The position numbers and the translations under genes were made by a program. A DNA stretch of 64,000 bases from assembly GCF_020131355.1 (NCBI RefSeq), contig NZ_JAHLEL010000014.1, forward strand, positions 62,001 through 126,000, in the 5' to 3' direction. How positions within the stretch are numbered: position 1 is the stretch's first letter; each line of letters opens with the position of its first letter. Source of the stretch: Pseudonocardia sp. ICBG1293 (GTDB taxonomy: Bacteria; Actinomycetota; Actinomycetes; Mycobacteriales; Pseudonocardiaceae). The notes below the pieces were generated by a model, which made no database searches, was not told the DNA's origin, and saw nothing but the letters and a program-made list of their open reading frames with translations. Of the stretch, positions 1-9,725 are shown one piece after another.

Positions 1-833
1 GTGCCGGCCCGCGGGGTCATCGCGAGCACCTGGATGCCGAGCCCGTCGATCAGGGCGGTGAGCTGGTCGGCCAGCGCCTCGGTGCGCCCGGCGACGAACA
101 CCCCGGCCGCGGCGCCGTCGTCGAGGGTCATCGCGATGCTGCGGTACCAGCGGTCGTAGGCGTCCCAGTACAGCTCGCGCCGCGCGGGGTCGATCGCCGA
201 CTCCGCCCACACCTGGATCCAGATGGACCACTCCCGGCGCAGCAGCGCACCGTCGGGGAGCTGCAGGTCGATCAGCCGCAGCAGCCGTTCCCGCGGGTCG
301 GAGACCGTGTCGAGCTCGGCGACCTGACGGTCGAAGGCGAGGCGCACGTTGTGCCGCAGCGCGGAGTCGAGCAGCTCCGAGCGGGTGGGGAAGTGGTAGT
401 GGATCGCCGCCGGGCTGGTCCCCGCCGCCCGCGCGACGTCCGCGGTGCGGACCCGGTGGTAGCCGTGGTCGGCGATGAGCTCCCAGGCCGCGTCGAGGAT
501 CCGGCCCCGGGTGCCGTGCGACCCGCCCGCCTCGCGGCCCGGGCCGGGCTCGGCGGCCGGGGCGGCCGCCCCGGTGGGGACCGCGGTGCGGGCGCGGGCG
601 CCGTCGCGGCCGTGCAGCAGCCGCGCGACCGTCTCCCCGGTGACCTCGGCGACACGGACGAGTTCGCCGGCGGCGAAGCGCCGCCGGCCGGCGAGGGACT
701 TGGACAGCTTGGTCTCGTCCAGCCCCACCGCGGCCGCGAACCGGCGCTGGGTCCAGCCGTCGCGCTCCAGCAGGGCGCGTACCCGGCCGGCCACCGCTTC
801 GTCGGCGGTCCGGGGCTCGCGCGGGTCGGTCAC
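1..833 (-). CDS. XRE-TetR fusion transcriptional regulator (3' end outside window)
   Basis: Reading the minus strand from the GTG at 833 gives an open frame to the window edge. It starts VTDPREPRTADEAVAGR. Residues about 12-65 form an XRE/lambda-repressor-like helix-turn-helix (WTQRRFAAAVGLDETKLSKS). An Ala/Pro/Gly-rich linker follows, then a complete TetR DNA-binding domain from about residue 105 (ILDAAWELIADHGYHRVRT, then TSPAAIHYHFPTRSELLDSA) and a TetR ligand-binding region with IWIQVWAES. Each domain is common alone; two DNA-binding domains in one chain is less usual. The gene is divergent from the mannitol-type dehydrogenase at 1043. A TACGGT hexamer lies 6 nt before the GTG, so the mRNA is probably leaderless. 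A perfect palindrome (853-871) covers the -35 region, which suggests autoregulation. The effector is unknown. Confidence 0.8.
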   Translation of the reverse strand, partial: MTDPREPRTADEAVAGRVRALLERDGWTQRRFAAAVGLDETKLSKSLAGRRRFAAGELVRVAEVTGETVARLLHGRDGARARTAVPTGAAAPAAEPGPGREAGGSHGTRGRILDAAWELIADHGYHRVRTADVARAAGTSPAAIHYHFPTRSELLDSALRHNVRLAFDRQVAELDTVSDPRERLLRLIDLQLPDGALLRREWSIWIQVWAESAIDPARRELYWDAYDRWYRSIAMTLDDGAAAGVFVAGRTEALADQLTALIDGLGIQVLAMTPRAG

Positions 834-839
834 CGGGCG

Positions 840-871
840 ACCGTAGGCCCACACTTGCGATATGCGCAAGT
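840..871 (-). promoter_or_regulatory. Promoter and overlapping palindromic operator of the XRE-TetR gene
   Basis: The palindrome ACTTGCG-N5-CGCAAGT spans 853-871. On the minus strand a TTGCGC -35 (869-864) lies inside it. An 18-nt spacer leads to a TACGGT -10 (845-840), 6 nt before the GTG start. A repressor bound to the palindrome would block the -35. The palindrome is seen directly; the promoter assignment is inferred. Confidence 0.6.
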
Positions 872-960
872 CTAGATCTTCGATCGTCGCAGCGCACAGC
901 CTCGTTTCGCTGGCGTTACCGGTGAGGCGACCAGTTCGCGCGGGCCGGTCGCGGAACCGC

Positions 961-988
961 TTGCGCCGGCCGGTGGGAGCGGTAGTGT
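961..988 (+). promoter_or_regulatory. Putative promoter of the mannitol-type dehydrogenase
   Basis: TTGCGC (961-966) and TAGTGT (983-988) are spaced 16 nt apart, about 55 nt before the ATG at 1043. The -35 hexamer is the same as the one proposed for the divergent regulator. Confidence 0.4.
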
Positions 989-1042
989 CGTGCCCTCACC
1001 CGACAGCGTCGCGGGGGCGCGGGGGATGTGGCGAGGGGGACC

Positions 1043-2524
1043 ATGCGTTCGCTGGACGAGGCCGGGATCTGGACCGACGGGATCGAGGGCGTGGAGGTCC
1101 CCGGCTACGACCGGACCGCCGTGGGCCGCGGGATCGTCCACATCGGTGTCGGCGGTTTCCACCGTGCCCACCTGGCGATGTACGTCGACGCGCTGCTGGC
1201 CTCCGGCGGTGCGCCGGGGTGGGGGATCTGCGGGGTCGGCGTGCTCGGGACCGACGACCGGATGCGGGACGTGCTCGCCGCCCAGGACGGGCTCTACACA
1301 CTGGTGCTCAAGGAGGCCGACGGCACGCTCGCGCCGCGGGTCGTCGGGTCGCTGGTCGACTACCTCTACGCCCCCGACGACCCCGAGGCCGTCATCGAGC
1401 GGATCGCGCACCCCGACGCTCGGATCGTCTCGCTGACGATCACCGAGGGCGGGTACGCGATCGACCAGCAGACCGGTGAGTTCGACCCGGACTTCCCCGG
1501 CATCCGTGCCGACCTGGACGCGATGGCCGCGGGCACCGCCCCGACCGGGGCGTTCGGGCTGGTCGTCGAGGCGCTGGCCCGGCGCCGGGAACGCGGCACC
1601 GGACCGCTCACGATCATGAGCTGCGACAACATGCAGGGCAACGGCGACGTCGCCCGGCGGGTGTTCACCGGTGTCGCCCAGCTCCGCGCCGCCGACCTCG
1701 GCGCCTGGGTCGCCGAGGCGGTCACCTTCCCCAACTCGATGGTCGACCGGATCACCCCGGCCACCGCCGACACCGACCGCGACGCGCTCGCCGAGCGCTT
1801 CGGGCTGCGCGACGGCTGGCCGGTCGTGTGCGAGCCGTTCACCCAGTGGGTGCTGGAGGACCACTTCGCCGCGGGCCGCCCGGAGTTCGAGCGGGTCGGG
1901 GTGCAGGTCGTCGACGACGTCGTGCCCTACGAGTTCATGAAGCTGCGCCTGCTCAACGCCACCCACCAGGCGCTGGGGTACCTGGGCTACCTCGCCGGGC
2001 ACCGCTACGTCCACGAGGTCGCGCAGGACCCCACCTTCGCCGCGTTCCTGCGCGGCTACATGGACGACGAGGCGACCCCGACCCTGCGCCCGGTCCCCGG
2101 CATCGACCTCGACGAGTACAAGGACACGTTGCTGGAACGGTTCGCGAACCCGGGCGTCGCCGACACCCTGACGCGGATCAACTACGGCAGCTCGGACCGG
2201 ATCTCGATCTTCCTGCTGCCGGTGGTGCGCGAGCAGCTGGCCGCGGACGGGCCGGTGGACCGGGCGGCCGCCGTCGTGGCGGGATGGTGCCGCTACGCCG
2301 AGGGCACCGACGAGGCCGGCGGGTCGATCACCCAGCAGGACCGCCTGGCCGAGGAGATGACCGCGCTGGCCCGCGCCGAGCGCGACACGCCGGGGTCGTT
2401 CCTGTCCCACCGCGGTGTCTTCGGCGACCTCGGCTCCGACGAGCGGTTCGCGGGCGCGTTCCGACGTGCGCTGGAGTCGCTGTGGTCGCGCGGGGCGGCG
2501 TCCACCGTCGCGGACCTGGCCTGA
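1043..2524 (+). CDS. Mannitol dehydrogenase family protein (polyol/hexuronate 2-dehydrogenase)
   Basis: About 493 residues, the usual length for NAD-dependent long-chain polyol dehydrogenases (mannitol 2-dehydrogenase, fructuronate reductase, arabinitol dehydrogenase). The N-terminal Rossmann segment IVHIGVGGFHRAHLA is the family signature. The C-terminal domain carries the catalytic K-x4-N-x2-H pattern in KLRLLNATHQAL. These enzymes interconvert a sugar alcohol and a ketose in the cytoplasm; the substrate cannot be read from sequence. I chose ATG 1043 because GAGGGGG lies 4-10 nt upstream; an in-frame GTG at 1028 would add five residues and lacks such a site. The divergent XRE-TetR regulator may control it. 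Confidence 0.85.
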   Translation: MRSLDEAGIWTDGIEGVEVPGYDRTAVGRGIVHIGVGGFHRAHLAMYVDALLASGGAPGWGICGVGVLGTDDRMRDVLAAQDGLYTLVLKEADGTLAPRVVGSLVDYLYAPDDPEAVIERIAHPDARIVSLTITEGGYAIDQQTGEFDPDFPGIRADLDAMAAGTAPTGAFGLVVEALARRRERGTGPLTIMSCDNMQGNGDVARRVFTGVAQLRAADLGAWVAEAVTFPNSMVDRITPATADTDRDALAERFGLRDGWPVVCEPFTQWVLEDHFAAGRPEFERVGVQVVDDVVPYEFMKLRLLNATHQALGYLGYLAGHRYVHEVAQDPTFAAFLRGYMDDEATPTLRPVPGIDLDEYKDTLLERFANPGVADTLTRINYGSSDRISIFLLPVVREQLAADGPVDRAAAVVAGWCRYAEGTDEAGGSITQQDRLAEEMTALARAERDTPGSFLSHRGVFGDLGSDERFAGAFRRALESLWSRGAASTVADLA

Positions 2525-2593
2525 GCCGATGAGTACCGGGCCGGGCCGCGGTCCTACCCCCGACACCTCAGCAGCCGACCCCGGGAGACCACA

Positions 2594-3139
2594 GTGGGCA
2601 CCATCGACGTGCACGAGTTCATCAGCCTCGACGGGGTCGTGTCCGACCCGTCCTGGACCGCGGAGTACGGCTTCACCGACGCGATGGGGGAGGCGATCGG
2701 CCGGCTGACCGATGCCGCGATCCTGCTGGGCCGCACCACCTACGAGATGTTCCACCCGGCCTGGTCCGCCCGTGGTCACGACGTCGAGTCCGGTGGCGCG
2801 TTCTTCAACGGCGCGCCCAAGCACGTCGTCACCTCGACCCTGGCCGACCCGCTGGAGTGGGAGAACTCGCACGTGCTGGGCCCCTACGACCCCGCGCGGA
2901 TCCGCCGGCTCAAGGAGTCCACCGAGGGTGGGATCTACGTCTCCGGCAGCGTCACCCTGGTCCGGGCGCTGCTCGCCGACGGCCTGGTGGACACCCTGAA
3001 CCTGTTCGTCTACCCGGTCTCGCTCGGCACCGGGCTGCGGCTGTTCGCCGAGGGCAGCCGGGTACCGCTGCGGCTGCGCGAGTCCGAGGCCTACGAGAAC
3101 GGCGTGGTCCGGCTGACCTACGGGCCGCTGGTCGCCTGA
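2594..3139 (+). CDS. Dihydrofolate reductase family protein (RibD C-terminal-like)
   Basis: 181 residues opening GTIDVHEFISLDGVVSDP, the typical start of the small RibD_C/DHFR-fold proteins common in actinobacteria. LLGRTTYEMFHPAW and GGIYVSGSVTLVRALLADGL are the conserved nucleotide-binding segments. These are probably NADPH-dependent reductases, but few have a proven substrate. The start GTG 2594 has GGGAG about 10 nt upstream. It follows the dehydrogenase on the same strand after about 70 nt and converges with the TetR gene, with only 13 nt between the stops. Confidence 0.8.
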   Translation: MGTIDVHEFISLDGVVSDPSWTAEYGFTDAMGEAIGRLTDAAILLGRTTYEMFHPAWSARGHDVESGGAFFNGAPKHVVTSTLADPLEWENSHVLGPYDPARIRRLKESTEGGIYVSGSVTLVRALLADGLVDTLNLFVYPVSLGTGLRLFAEGSRVPLRLRESEAYENGVVRLTYGPLVA

Positions 3140-3152
3140 GGCCGCGGCGTCC

Positions 3153-3776
3153 TCAGTCGGCCAGCTCCGCGAAGGCCGTACGGGCGGCGGCCAGGACCTC
3201 GCCGTAGACCCGTCGGGCCGCCCGGCCCGCCGGGTCGGTGAGCCAGCCCGCGACCGCGACCTGCAGCACGGCCATGGCGGCGGCCGCGGCGAGCCGGTGT
3301 GCGGTCGAGGGGGTGGTGGCGCCGTCGCGCTCGGCGAGCCCCCGGGCCACGGTCAGCTCGACGGTCCGCCCGACGTGGGCGATCCGCGGGTGCAGCTCGG
3401 GGTGGGCGCGCAGCAGCTCCATCTGCCCGTGCCAGGTCGGGCTGGTCGTCAGCGCCTCGGCCACCTCGGCGAGCACCGCGGTCGCCGCGGCCAGCGGGGA
3501 GGTCTCGGGCCGGTCCCGGACCTCGGCGGCGAGCTCGTCGAGGGAGGCGGTGTCCCAGTCGAACAGCACCGCGTCCTTCGAGGGGAAGTGGTTGAAGAAG
3601 GTGCGCGGGGCGACGTCGACGTCGGCGCAGACCTCCTCGACGGTGAACGCGTCCGGACCCTGGGTGCGGGCGCGCTCCAGCGCCGCGGCGCGCAGTGCCT
3701 GCCGGGTCCGCACCTTCTTGCGCTCCCGCAGCCCGTGGCAGCGCGCCTCCTGGTCGGTCAGCATCTCGCCGATCAT
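3153..3776 (-). CDS. TetR/AcrR family transcriptional regulator
   Basis: About 207 residues from ATG 3776 (MIGEMLTDQEARCHG). The N-terminal helix-turn-helix covers about residues 20-70, with ALRAAALERA, FTVEEVCADVDVAPRTFFNHFPSKDAVL. The rest is the helical ligand-binding domain, unrelated to anything I can name. The start was chosen because GGAGAGGCGGGA lies just upstream; an in-frame ATG at 3881 would add 35 Arg/Thr/Ala-rich residues that do not look like protein. The neighbour on the minus strand is ppgK, about 145 nt upstream. The regulated target is unknown. Confidence 0.8.
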   Translation of the reverse strand: MIGEMLTDQEARCHGLRERKKVRTRQALRAAALERARTQGPDAFTVEEVCADVDVAPRTFFNHFPSKDAVLFDWDTASLDELAAEVRDRPETSPLAAATAVLAEVAEALTTSPTWHGQMELLRAHPELHPRIAHVGRTVELTVARGLAERDGATTPSTAHRLAAAAAMAVLQVAVAGWLTDPAGRAARRVYGEVLAAARTAFAELAD

Positions 3777-3920
3777 GCCCGTCCCGCCTCTCCCGCTGGT
3801 CCCGGCGCGGCTCGCACCCTCGGAACGTGCGGGGAGTGCAGTCGTGCAGCCCCTGCAGTGTGCTCGCCTGTTCGTGAGCAACGCAAACCAGTGCTCCGCG
3901 CGCGCCCGGCGGGGCGCCGC

Positions 3921-4666
3921 TCAGCCGTGCGCCAGCAGCGCCGCCCCGATGATCCCGGCCTCGTTGAGCAGGCCGGCCGGGACGAGCTCGGTGCGGGTGT
4001 GCACGTAGGGCGACCACTTCTCGAATTTCTTGCTGACCCCGCCGCCGACGACGATCAGGTCCGGCCACAGCAGCCCCTCGACGTGGGTGAAGTAGCGCTG
4101 CAGCCGGGCCCCCCACTGCTCCCAGTCCAGGTCCTCGCGCTCGCGGGCGGAGTCGGCGGCGCGCGACTCGGCGTCGAACCCGTCGATCTCCAGGTGCCCG
4201 AACTCGGTGTTGGGCACCAGCTTCCCGTGGTTGACCAGCGCCGACCCGATGCCGGTCCCGAGGGTCACGACGAGCACGAGCCCGTGGTGGTGGTCGGCGG
4301 CCGCGCCGAACTCGGCCTCGGCGACACCCGCGGCGTCGGCGTCGTTGACCAGCAGCGCGTCCCGGCCGGTGACCCGGCGCAGCACCGCGGCGGCGTCGCA
4401 GTCGACCCAGGCCCGGTCCACGTTGGCCGCAGTGCGGGTGACCCCGTGGGTGACGACGGCCGGGAAGGTGCAGCCGAAGGGGTCGCGCCAGTCGAACTCG
4501 TCGAGGATCTGCTTGACGGTGTTCGCGACCGCCTCCGGGGTGGACGGCTGCGGCGTCGGGATCCGTACCCGCTCCGCGGCCAGCCGGCCCTTGTGCAGGT
4601 CCACCGGGGCACCCTTGATGCCGGAGCCGCCGATGTCGATACCGAAGCCGAGTGCGTGCTTGCTGG

Positions 4667-4670
<4 letters not shown>
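3921..4670 (-). CDS. ppgK: Polyphosphate glucokinase (ROK family)
   Basis: 249 residues. It phosphorylates glucose to glucose-6-phosphate using polyphosphate or ATP in the cytoplasm. The phosphate-binding motif is [14 protein letters not shown] near the N-terminus. The [19 protein letters not shown] segment holds the catalytic Asp (ND), followed by [12 protein letters not shown] and [10 protein letters not shown]. These match actinobacterial PPGKs rather than generic ROK kinases. The start is the GTG at 4670, whose last two bases overlap the TGA of pgm (GTGA), so the two genes are translationally coupled. A longer in-frame reading to 5192 is only the shadow of pgm. Confidence 0.92.
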
Positions 4671-6352
<1,682 letters not shown>

Positions 6353-6392
6353 GCGGCGATCCTTCCCCCTCGTCGCGGCCCACGCCACCGCC

Positions 6393-6398
6393 TACCGT
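6393..6398 (+). promoter_or_regulatory. -10 hexamer of a probable leaderless promoter
   Basis: TACCGT ends 8 nt before the GTG at 6407, and no Shine-Dalgarno sequence is visible. This matches the pattern at several other genes here. Confidence 0.4.
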
Positions 6399-6406
6399 CG
6401 TGCGGT

Positions 6407-7288
6407 GTGCGGATCGCGTCGTTGCTCCCGGCCGGGACCGAGATCGCCGGACGGCTCGGCCTGGCCGCCGACCTGGTCGGCGTCACCTTCGAGTGCGACG
6501 AGCCGGTGGGGGTGCGGGACCGGGTGCCGGTGGTCGTCGACACCGCGCTGCCGCCCGCCGCGTCGCCGGGGGAGATCGACGCCGTGGTCCGTGCGCGCGC
6601 CGCGGCCGGGCTGCCGCTCTACGCGGTGCACCGTGCCCGGCTCGCCGCCGCCGACCCCCAGCTGATCCTCACCCAGGACCTGTGCGCGGTGTGCGCACTG
6701 CCCGGCTCGACCGTCGCGCAGGTCCAGGCGGAGCTGGGGACCCGGGCCCGGGTGCTGTCGCTGGACCCGCACCGGCTGGCCGACGTGCTCGACGCGGTGA
6801 CCGCGGTCGGCGTCGCGGCCGGGGTACCGGAGCGCGCCGCCGACCTGGTCGCCGGCCTGACGGCGCGGCTCGACGCCGTCGCCGCCGCGGTGCGGGGCCG
6901 TCCGGCGCCGCGGGTGCTGGTGCTGGAGTGGACCGACCCGCCGTTCCTGCCCGGGCACTGGGTACCCGACCTGGTCACCGCCGCCGGCGGGGTCCCGGTG
7001 GCCGCGGACCCGGGCGGACGCAGCACCGCGGTCGACCCGGCCGCCCTGCCCCCGTGCGACGCGGTACTGGTCGCGCCCTGCGGCTTCGGGCTCGACGACG
7101 CGCTCGGCCAGGCCCGCGCGGCCCTGGCGTGGCTGCCCGCCGGGGTCCCGGTGCACGCGATCGACTCCGCGTCGTTCGTGGTGCGGGCGGGCCCGCGGCT
7201 GGTCGACGGGGTGGAGGCGATCGCCGCCGTCCTGCACCCCGGGGTGGTCCCCGCGCCGCCACCGGGCCGGGTGGCCCGGGTCCGCTGA
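6407..7288 (+). CDS. Periplasmic-binding-protein-fold protein (BtuF-like), no signal peptide
   Basis: 293 residues with the fold of the vitamin B12/iron-chelate binding proteins (Peripla_BP_2). It starts VRIASLLPAGTEIAGRLGL, immediately at the first beta strand. It keeps the VGVTFECDEP and LILTQDLCAVCA segments seen in BtuF-like proteins. No signal peptide or lipobox precedes the domain, so it is probably cytoplasmic and not part of an importer; no permease or ATPase is adjacent. Such orphan forms are often annotated as cobalamin-binding proteins, but ligand and role are not established. The start is supported by the domain boundary and a -10 hexamer 8 nt upstream. Confidence 0.75.
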   Translation: MRIASLLPAGTEIAGRLGLAADLVGVTFECDEPVGVRDRVPVVVDTALPPAASPGEIDAVVRARAAAGLPLYAVHRARLAAADPQLILTQDLCAVCALPGSTVAQVQAELGTRARVLSLDPHRLADVLDAVTAVGVAAGVPERAADLVAGLTARLDAVAAAVRGRPAPRVLVLEWTDPPFLPGHWVPDLVTAAGGVPVAADPGGRSTAVDPAALPPCDAVLVAPCGFGLDDALGQARAALAWLPAGVPVHAIDSASFVVRAGPRLVDGVEAIAAVLHPGVVPAPPPGRVARVR

Positions 7289-7295
7289 GCGGGCC

Positions 7296-8375
7296 TCAGC
7301 CTGCGGTGCCGGGGCCGAGCCGACGCCCCACCGCCCGTGCGATCCACGGGGCCACCAGCAGCATCAGGATCACCCGCAGCACCTGCACGGCGACGACGGA
7401 GGTCACGTCGACACCGGAGGAGATCGCCGTCGCCAGGACCGCGTAGACCCCGCCCGGGGTGGTCGCGAGGTAGCCCTCCAGCGGGGTCATCCCGGTGAGC
7501 CGGGACAGCAGCAGCCCCAGTGCGGCGCACAGCGCCACGACGCCCAGGATGAGCACCGTGGCGAGCGGCAGCACGCGGGCGACGGTCCCGAGCGCGGCCC
7601 GGGTGAAGCGCAGCCCCGCCTGCCAGCCGATCACGGCGTAGGCGACGTCGACGATCGGCAGCGGCACCGACGCGGCGAAGGAGAACCCGGCCAGGCTGAT
7701 CACCAGCGCCACCAGCATCGGCCCGAGCAACGCCCCGGCGGGGACCCGCGCGATCTTCCCCAGCGGCACCCCGACGCCCACGCAGACCGCGGTCACCGCG
7801 AGCCCGACCCACCACGGGGTGCCGGGGCCGGCCGCCGCGGGGGGCGGGGCACCGGTGGAGGCGCCGTAGACGACCGCGGCCACCACCGGCATGGTCGCGG
7901 TGACCAGGCCGACCCGCAGGTACTGGATGACGGCGACGGTGCGCTCGTCCCCGCCCAGCTCGCGGCTGATCGCGACCAGCCCGGACGCACCGCCCGCGGT
8001 CTGGGCGAGCATCCCGGTGAGCGGGGTGACACCGCGCTGCAGCCCCATCAGCAGCCCCGACCCCATGCTGACCAGCAGCGTCGCCAGGCTGATCAGCAGC
8101 ACCGGCAGCCACTCGGCGGCCACCGCGGCGAGGGTGTCGGGGCGGGCGAGCAGCCCGATGACCACACCGATGACCGCCTGCGCCCCCGACGTCGCGGGGC
8201 GCGCGACCCGTACGGGGCCGAGGCCGGACAGTGCGAGCACGGTCGCGACCAGCAGCCCGGCGAACAGGGCGGGGGAGGGCACGTCCACGGCGGCGAGGCC
8301 GGCGGTCACCAGCACGGTCAGGGCGGCGAGCAGCAGCCAGCGCCACCATCCGGTCTGCGACGGGCGGGACCTCAC
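7296..8375 (-). CDS. AbrB family integral membrane protein (PF05145 type)
   Basis: 359 residues, almost entirely hydrophobic, with about 10 predicted membrane segments in two similar halves. Each half has a Gly-rich motif (VIGVVIGLLARPD and VIGWQAGLRF). This is the AbrB membrane family, often mislabelled as a transcriptional regulator or ammonia monooxygenase; its transport role is not settled. A short positive N-terminus (MRSRPSQTGWWRW) precedes the first helix. The start is GTG 8375. Upstream on the minus strand a TAGGCT hexamer (8398-8393) and a perfect GTGATCAC palindrome (8378-8385) could be promoter and operator. It converges with the BtuF-like gene, stops 7 nt apart. Confidence 0.8.
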   Translation of the reverse strand: MRSRPSQTGWWRWLLLAALTVLVTAGLAAVDVPSPALFAGLLVATVLALSGLGPVRVARPATSGAQAVIGVVIGLLARPDTLAAVAAEWLPVLLISLATLLVSMGSGLLMGLQRGVTPLTGMLAQTAGGASGLVAISRELGGDERTVAVIQYLRVGLVTATMPVVAAVVYGASTGAPPPAAAGPGTPWWVGLAVTAVCVGVGVPLGKIARVPAGALLGPMLVALVISLAGFSFAASVPLPIVDVAYAVIGWQAGLRFTRAALGTVARVLPLATVLILGVVALCAALGLLLSRLTGMTPLEGYLATTPGGVYAVLATAISSGVDVTSVVAVQVLRVILMLLVAPWIARAVGRRLGPGTAG

Positions 8376-8437
8376 CGTGTGATCACGACCCGAGCCTAAG
8401 AGCGCCCGGCAAATGAGGTCGTGGGGGTGTCGTTGCA

Positions 8438-8514
8438 GGTAGAGGCACGGACTCTCCAGGCGACTATCAGGACATCAGCAATCCCATGATCACTTGCAGG
8501 TCCGTGTCTCTACC
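8438..8514. repeat. Imperfect 15-bp inverted repeat, possible mobile-element scar
   Basis: GGTAGAGGCACGGAC (8438-8452) is matched in inverted orientation by GTCCGTGTCTCTACC (8500-8514), 14 of 15 positions. TTGCAGGT also occurs as a direct repeat at 8433 and 8494. The stretch lies between the AbrB gene start and the IS pile-up and encodes nothing obvious. Confidence 0.45.
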
Positions 8515-8554
8515 AACACCGACACACGGCCACCTCTACTGCCGGACGCTCTAA

Positions 8555-8675
8555 GAGGTCGTTTCAGAACGACTTGTCGAGTTTCCATTGACCCCTCGAC
8601 GACAGATCAAACGGCAGGTCAGATAGCCGCTTGTCGTCTACAACAGACACGTCGACCTCGTTCTGAAATGACCTC
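8555..8675. mobile_element. 121-bp MITE with IS5-type ends
   Basis: The ends are GAGGTCGTTTCAGAACGA and the inverted copy of GAGGTCATTTCAGAACGA, 17 of 18 identical. TAA flanks both sides (8552-8554 and 8676-8678). It has no coding capacity. The first 15 bases of its left end equal the consensus end of the second IS (9662-11258), so that IS could be the source of its transposase. Inner segments form small hairpins (GTCGAG/CTCGAC). Confidence 0.75.
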
Positions 8676-8678
8676 TAA

Positions 8679-9658
8679 GAGGTCGCGCGGATTGGTCACA
8701 GCTTGGCCGCGGTCGAGTGTCTGGGGGCGAGGGCGGGTACGGGCCTGCCGATCATGAAGTTATCTACGCTTCGTGATCGTCTGGAGGCCGCGTGCCCACC
8801 CTGCCATCATGGCTGACCGAGCCGTTGTGGGACCAGTTCACCGCGCTGCTGCCTCATCGAGACGAGTTCGATCCCACCCATCCGCTGGGCTGCCATCGCC
8901 GCCGGATCGCGGATCGGATCGTGTTCGACAAGCTCCTGCAGGTACTGCGGTTCGGCTGCTCGTATGAGGGCATCGCTGACAGCACCTGCTCGGCGACCAC
9001 CATCCGCGATCGTCGTGACGAGTGGATCAGGCTCGGGGTCTTCGCCCAGCTGCGTCGGATCGTCCTGGACGCCTACGACCGCATCGTCGGTCTGCTGCTG
9101 CACGACATCGCCGTCGATGGCGCCATCACCAAGGCCCCCGGCGGCGGCGAGGTCGCCGGTCCGTCGCCGGTGGACCGGCGCAAACAGGGTATGAAACGTT
9201 CGGTGCTCGTCGAGGGATACGGCATCCCGCTGGGCCGAGTCCTGGCCGGAGCCAACCGGCACGACTCCCCGCTACTGGGCCCCACCCTCGACCGCCTCGA
9301 TGCTCTCGGCCCGCTGCCCGACGACATCACCGTGCACCTCGACGCCGGCTATGACTCCGGCAAGACCCGCGACACGCTGGCCGAACGAGGCCTGCACGGC
9401 GAGATCGCGCACAAGGGTGAGAAAGCGCCGATCCAGGCCACCCGCCGCTGGCACGTCGAGCGGACCAACGCTTGGCACAACAGCTTCAACCGGCTGCAGC
9501 GCTGCTACGAACGACGAGAAATCGTCGTCGACGCGTTCTTCGACCTCGCCGACACGATCGTCACACTCCGTAGCTTGATTCGGCAGGCCTGGACCACACA
9601 CCGCTGGAACGCCCGACCTGCACGACGTCCATGATCACCAACCAATCCGCGCGACCTC
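8679..9658 (+). mobile_element. IS5-family insertion sequence A (980 bp)
   Basis: Perfect 18-bp terminal inverted repeats GAGGTCGCGCGGATTGGT lie at 8679-8696 and 9641-9658. The element is flanked by TAA (8676-8678 and 9659-9661), fitting the TNA or YTAR targets of the IS5 family. It carries a single transposase gene reading rightward. Its left flank abuts the MITE and its right flank abuts the next IS, with only the TAA triplets between them. Confidence 0.9.
8792..9634 (+). CDS. IS5-family transposase (IS A)
   Basis: 280 residues, DDE transposase. The N-terminal part LPSWLTEPLWDQFTALLP is the typical helical opening of IS5-group enzymes. The catalytic Asp residues are in AVDGAITKAPGGG and VHLDAGYDSGKT, and the Glu is in HVERTNAWHNSFNRL. 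No frameshift is needed and the gene fills most of the element, so it is probably active. The GTG start at 8792 has GGAGG 5-9 nt upstream. Confidence 0.92.
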   Translation: MPTLPSWLTEPLWDQFTALLPHRDEFDPTHPLGCHRRRIADRIVFDKLLQVLRFGCSYEGIADSTCSATTIRDRRDEWIRLGVFAQLRRIVLDAYDRIVGLLLHDIAVDGAITKAPGGGEVAGPSPVDRRKQGMKRSVLVEGYGIPLGRVLAGANRHDSPLLGPTLDRLDALGPLPDDITVHLDAGYDSGKTRDTLAERGLHGEIAHKGEKAPIQATRRWHVERTNAWHNSFNRLQRCYERREIVVDAFFDLADTIVTLRSLIRQAWTTHRWNARPARRP

Positions 9659-9725
9659 TAAGACGTCGTTTCAGAAGTGGTGGGCCCGGTTCTGCCGGTG
9701 ACGGCGGGGCTGGCAGCATCGGCTG

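Noticed and set aside
872..2872. Long minus-strand open frame of 666 codons
   Set aside because: It is antisense to the mannitol-type dehydrogenase and the RibD-like gene, is rich in Arg/Gly/Pro/His with no domain, and arises from high GC at third positions.
3777..3881. Longer N-terminus of the TetR gene (start 3881)
   Set aside because: The added 35 residues are Arg/Ala/Gly/Thr-rich with no similarity to TetR N-termini, and a good ribosome-binding site lies before ATG 3776.
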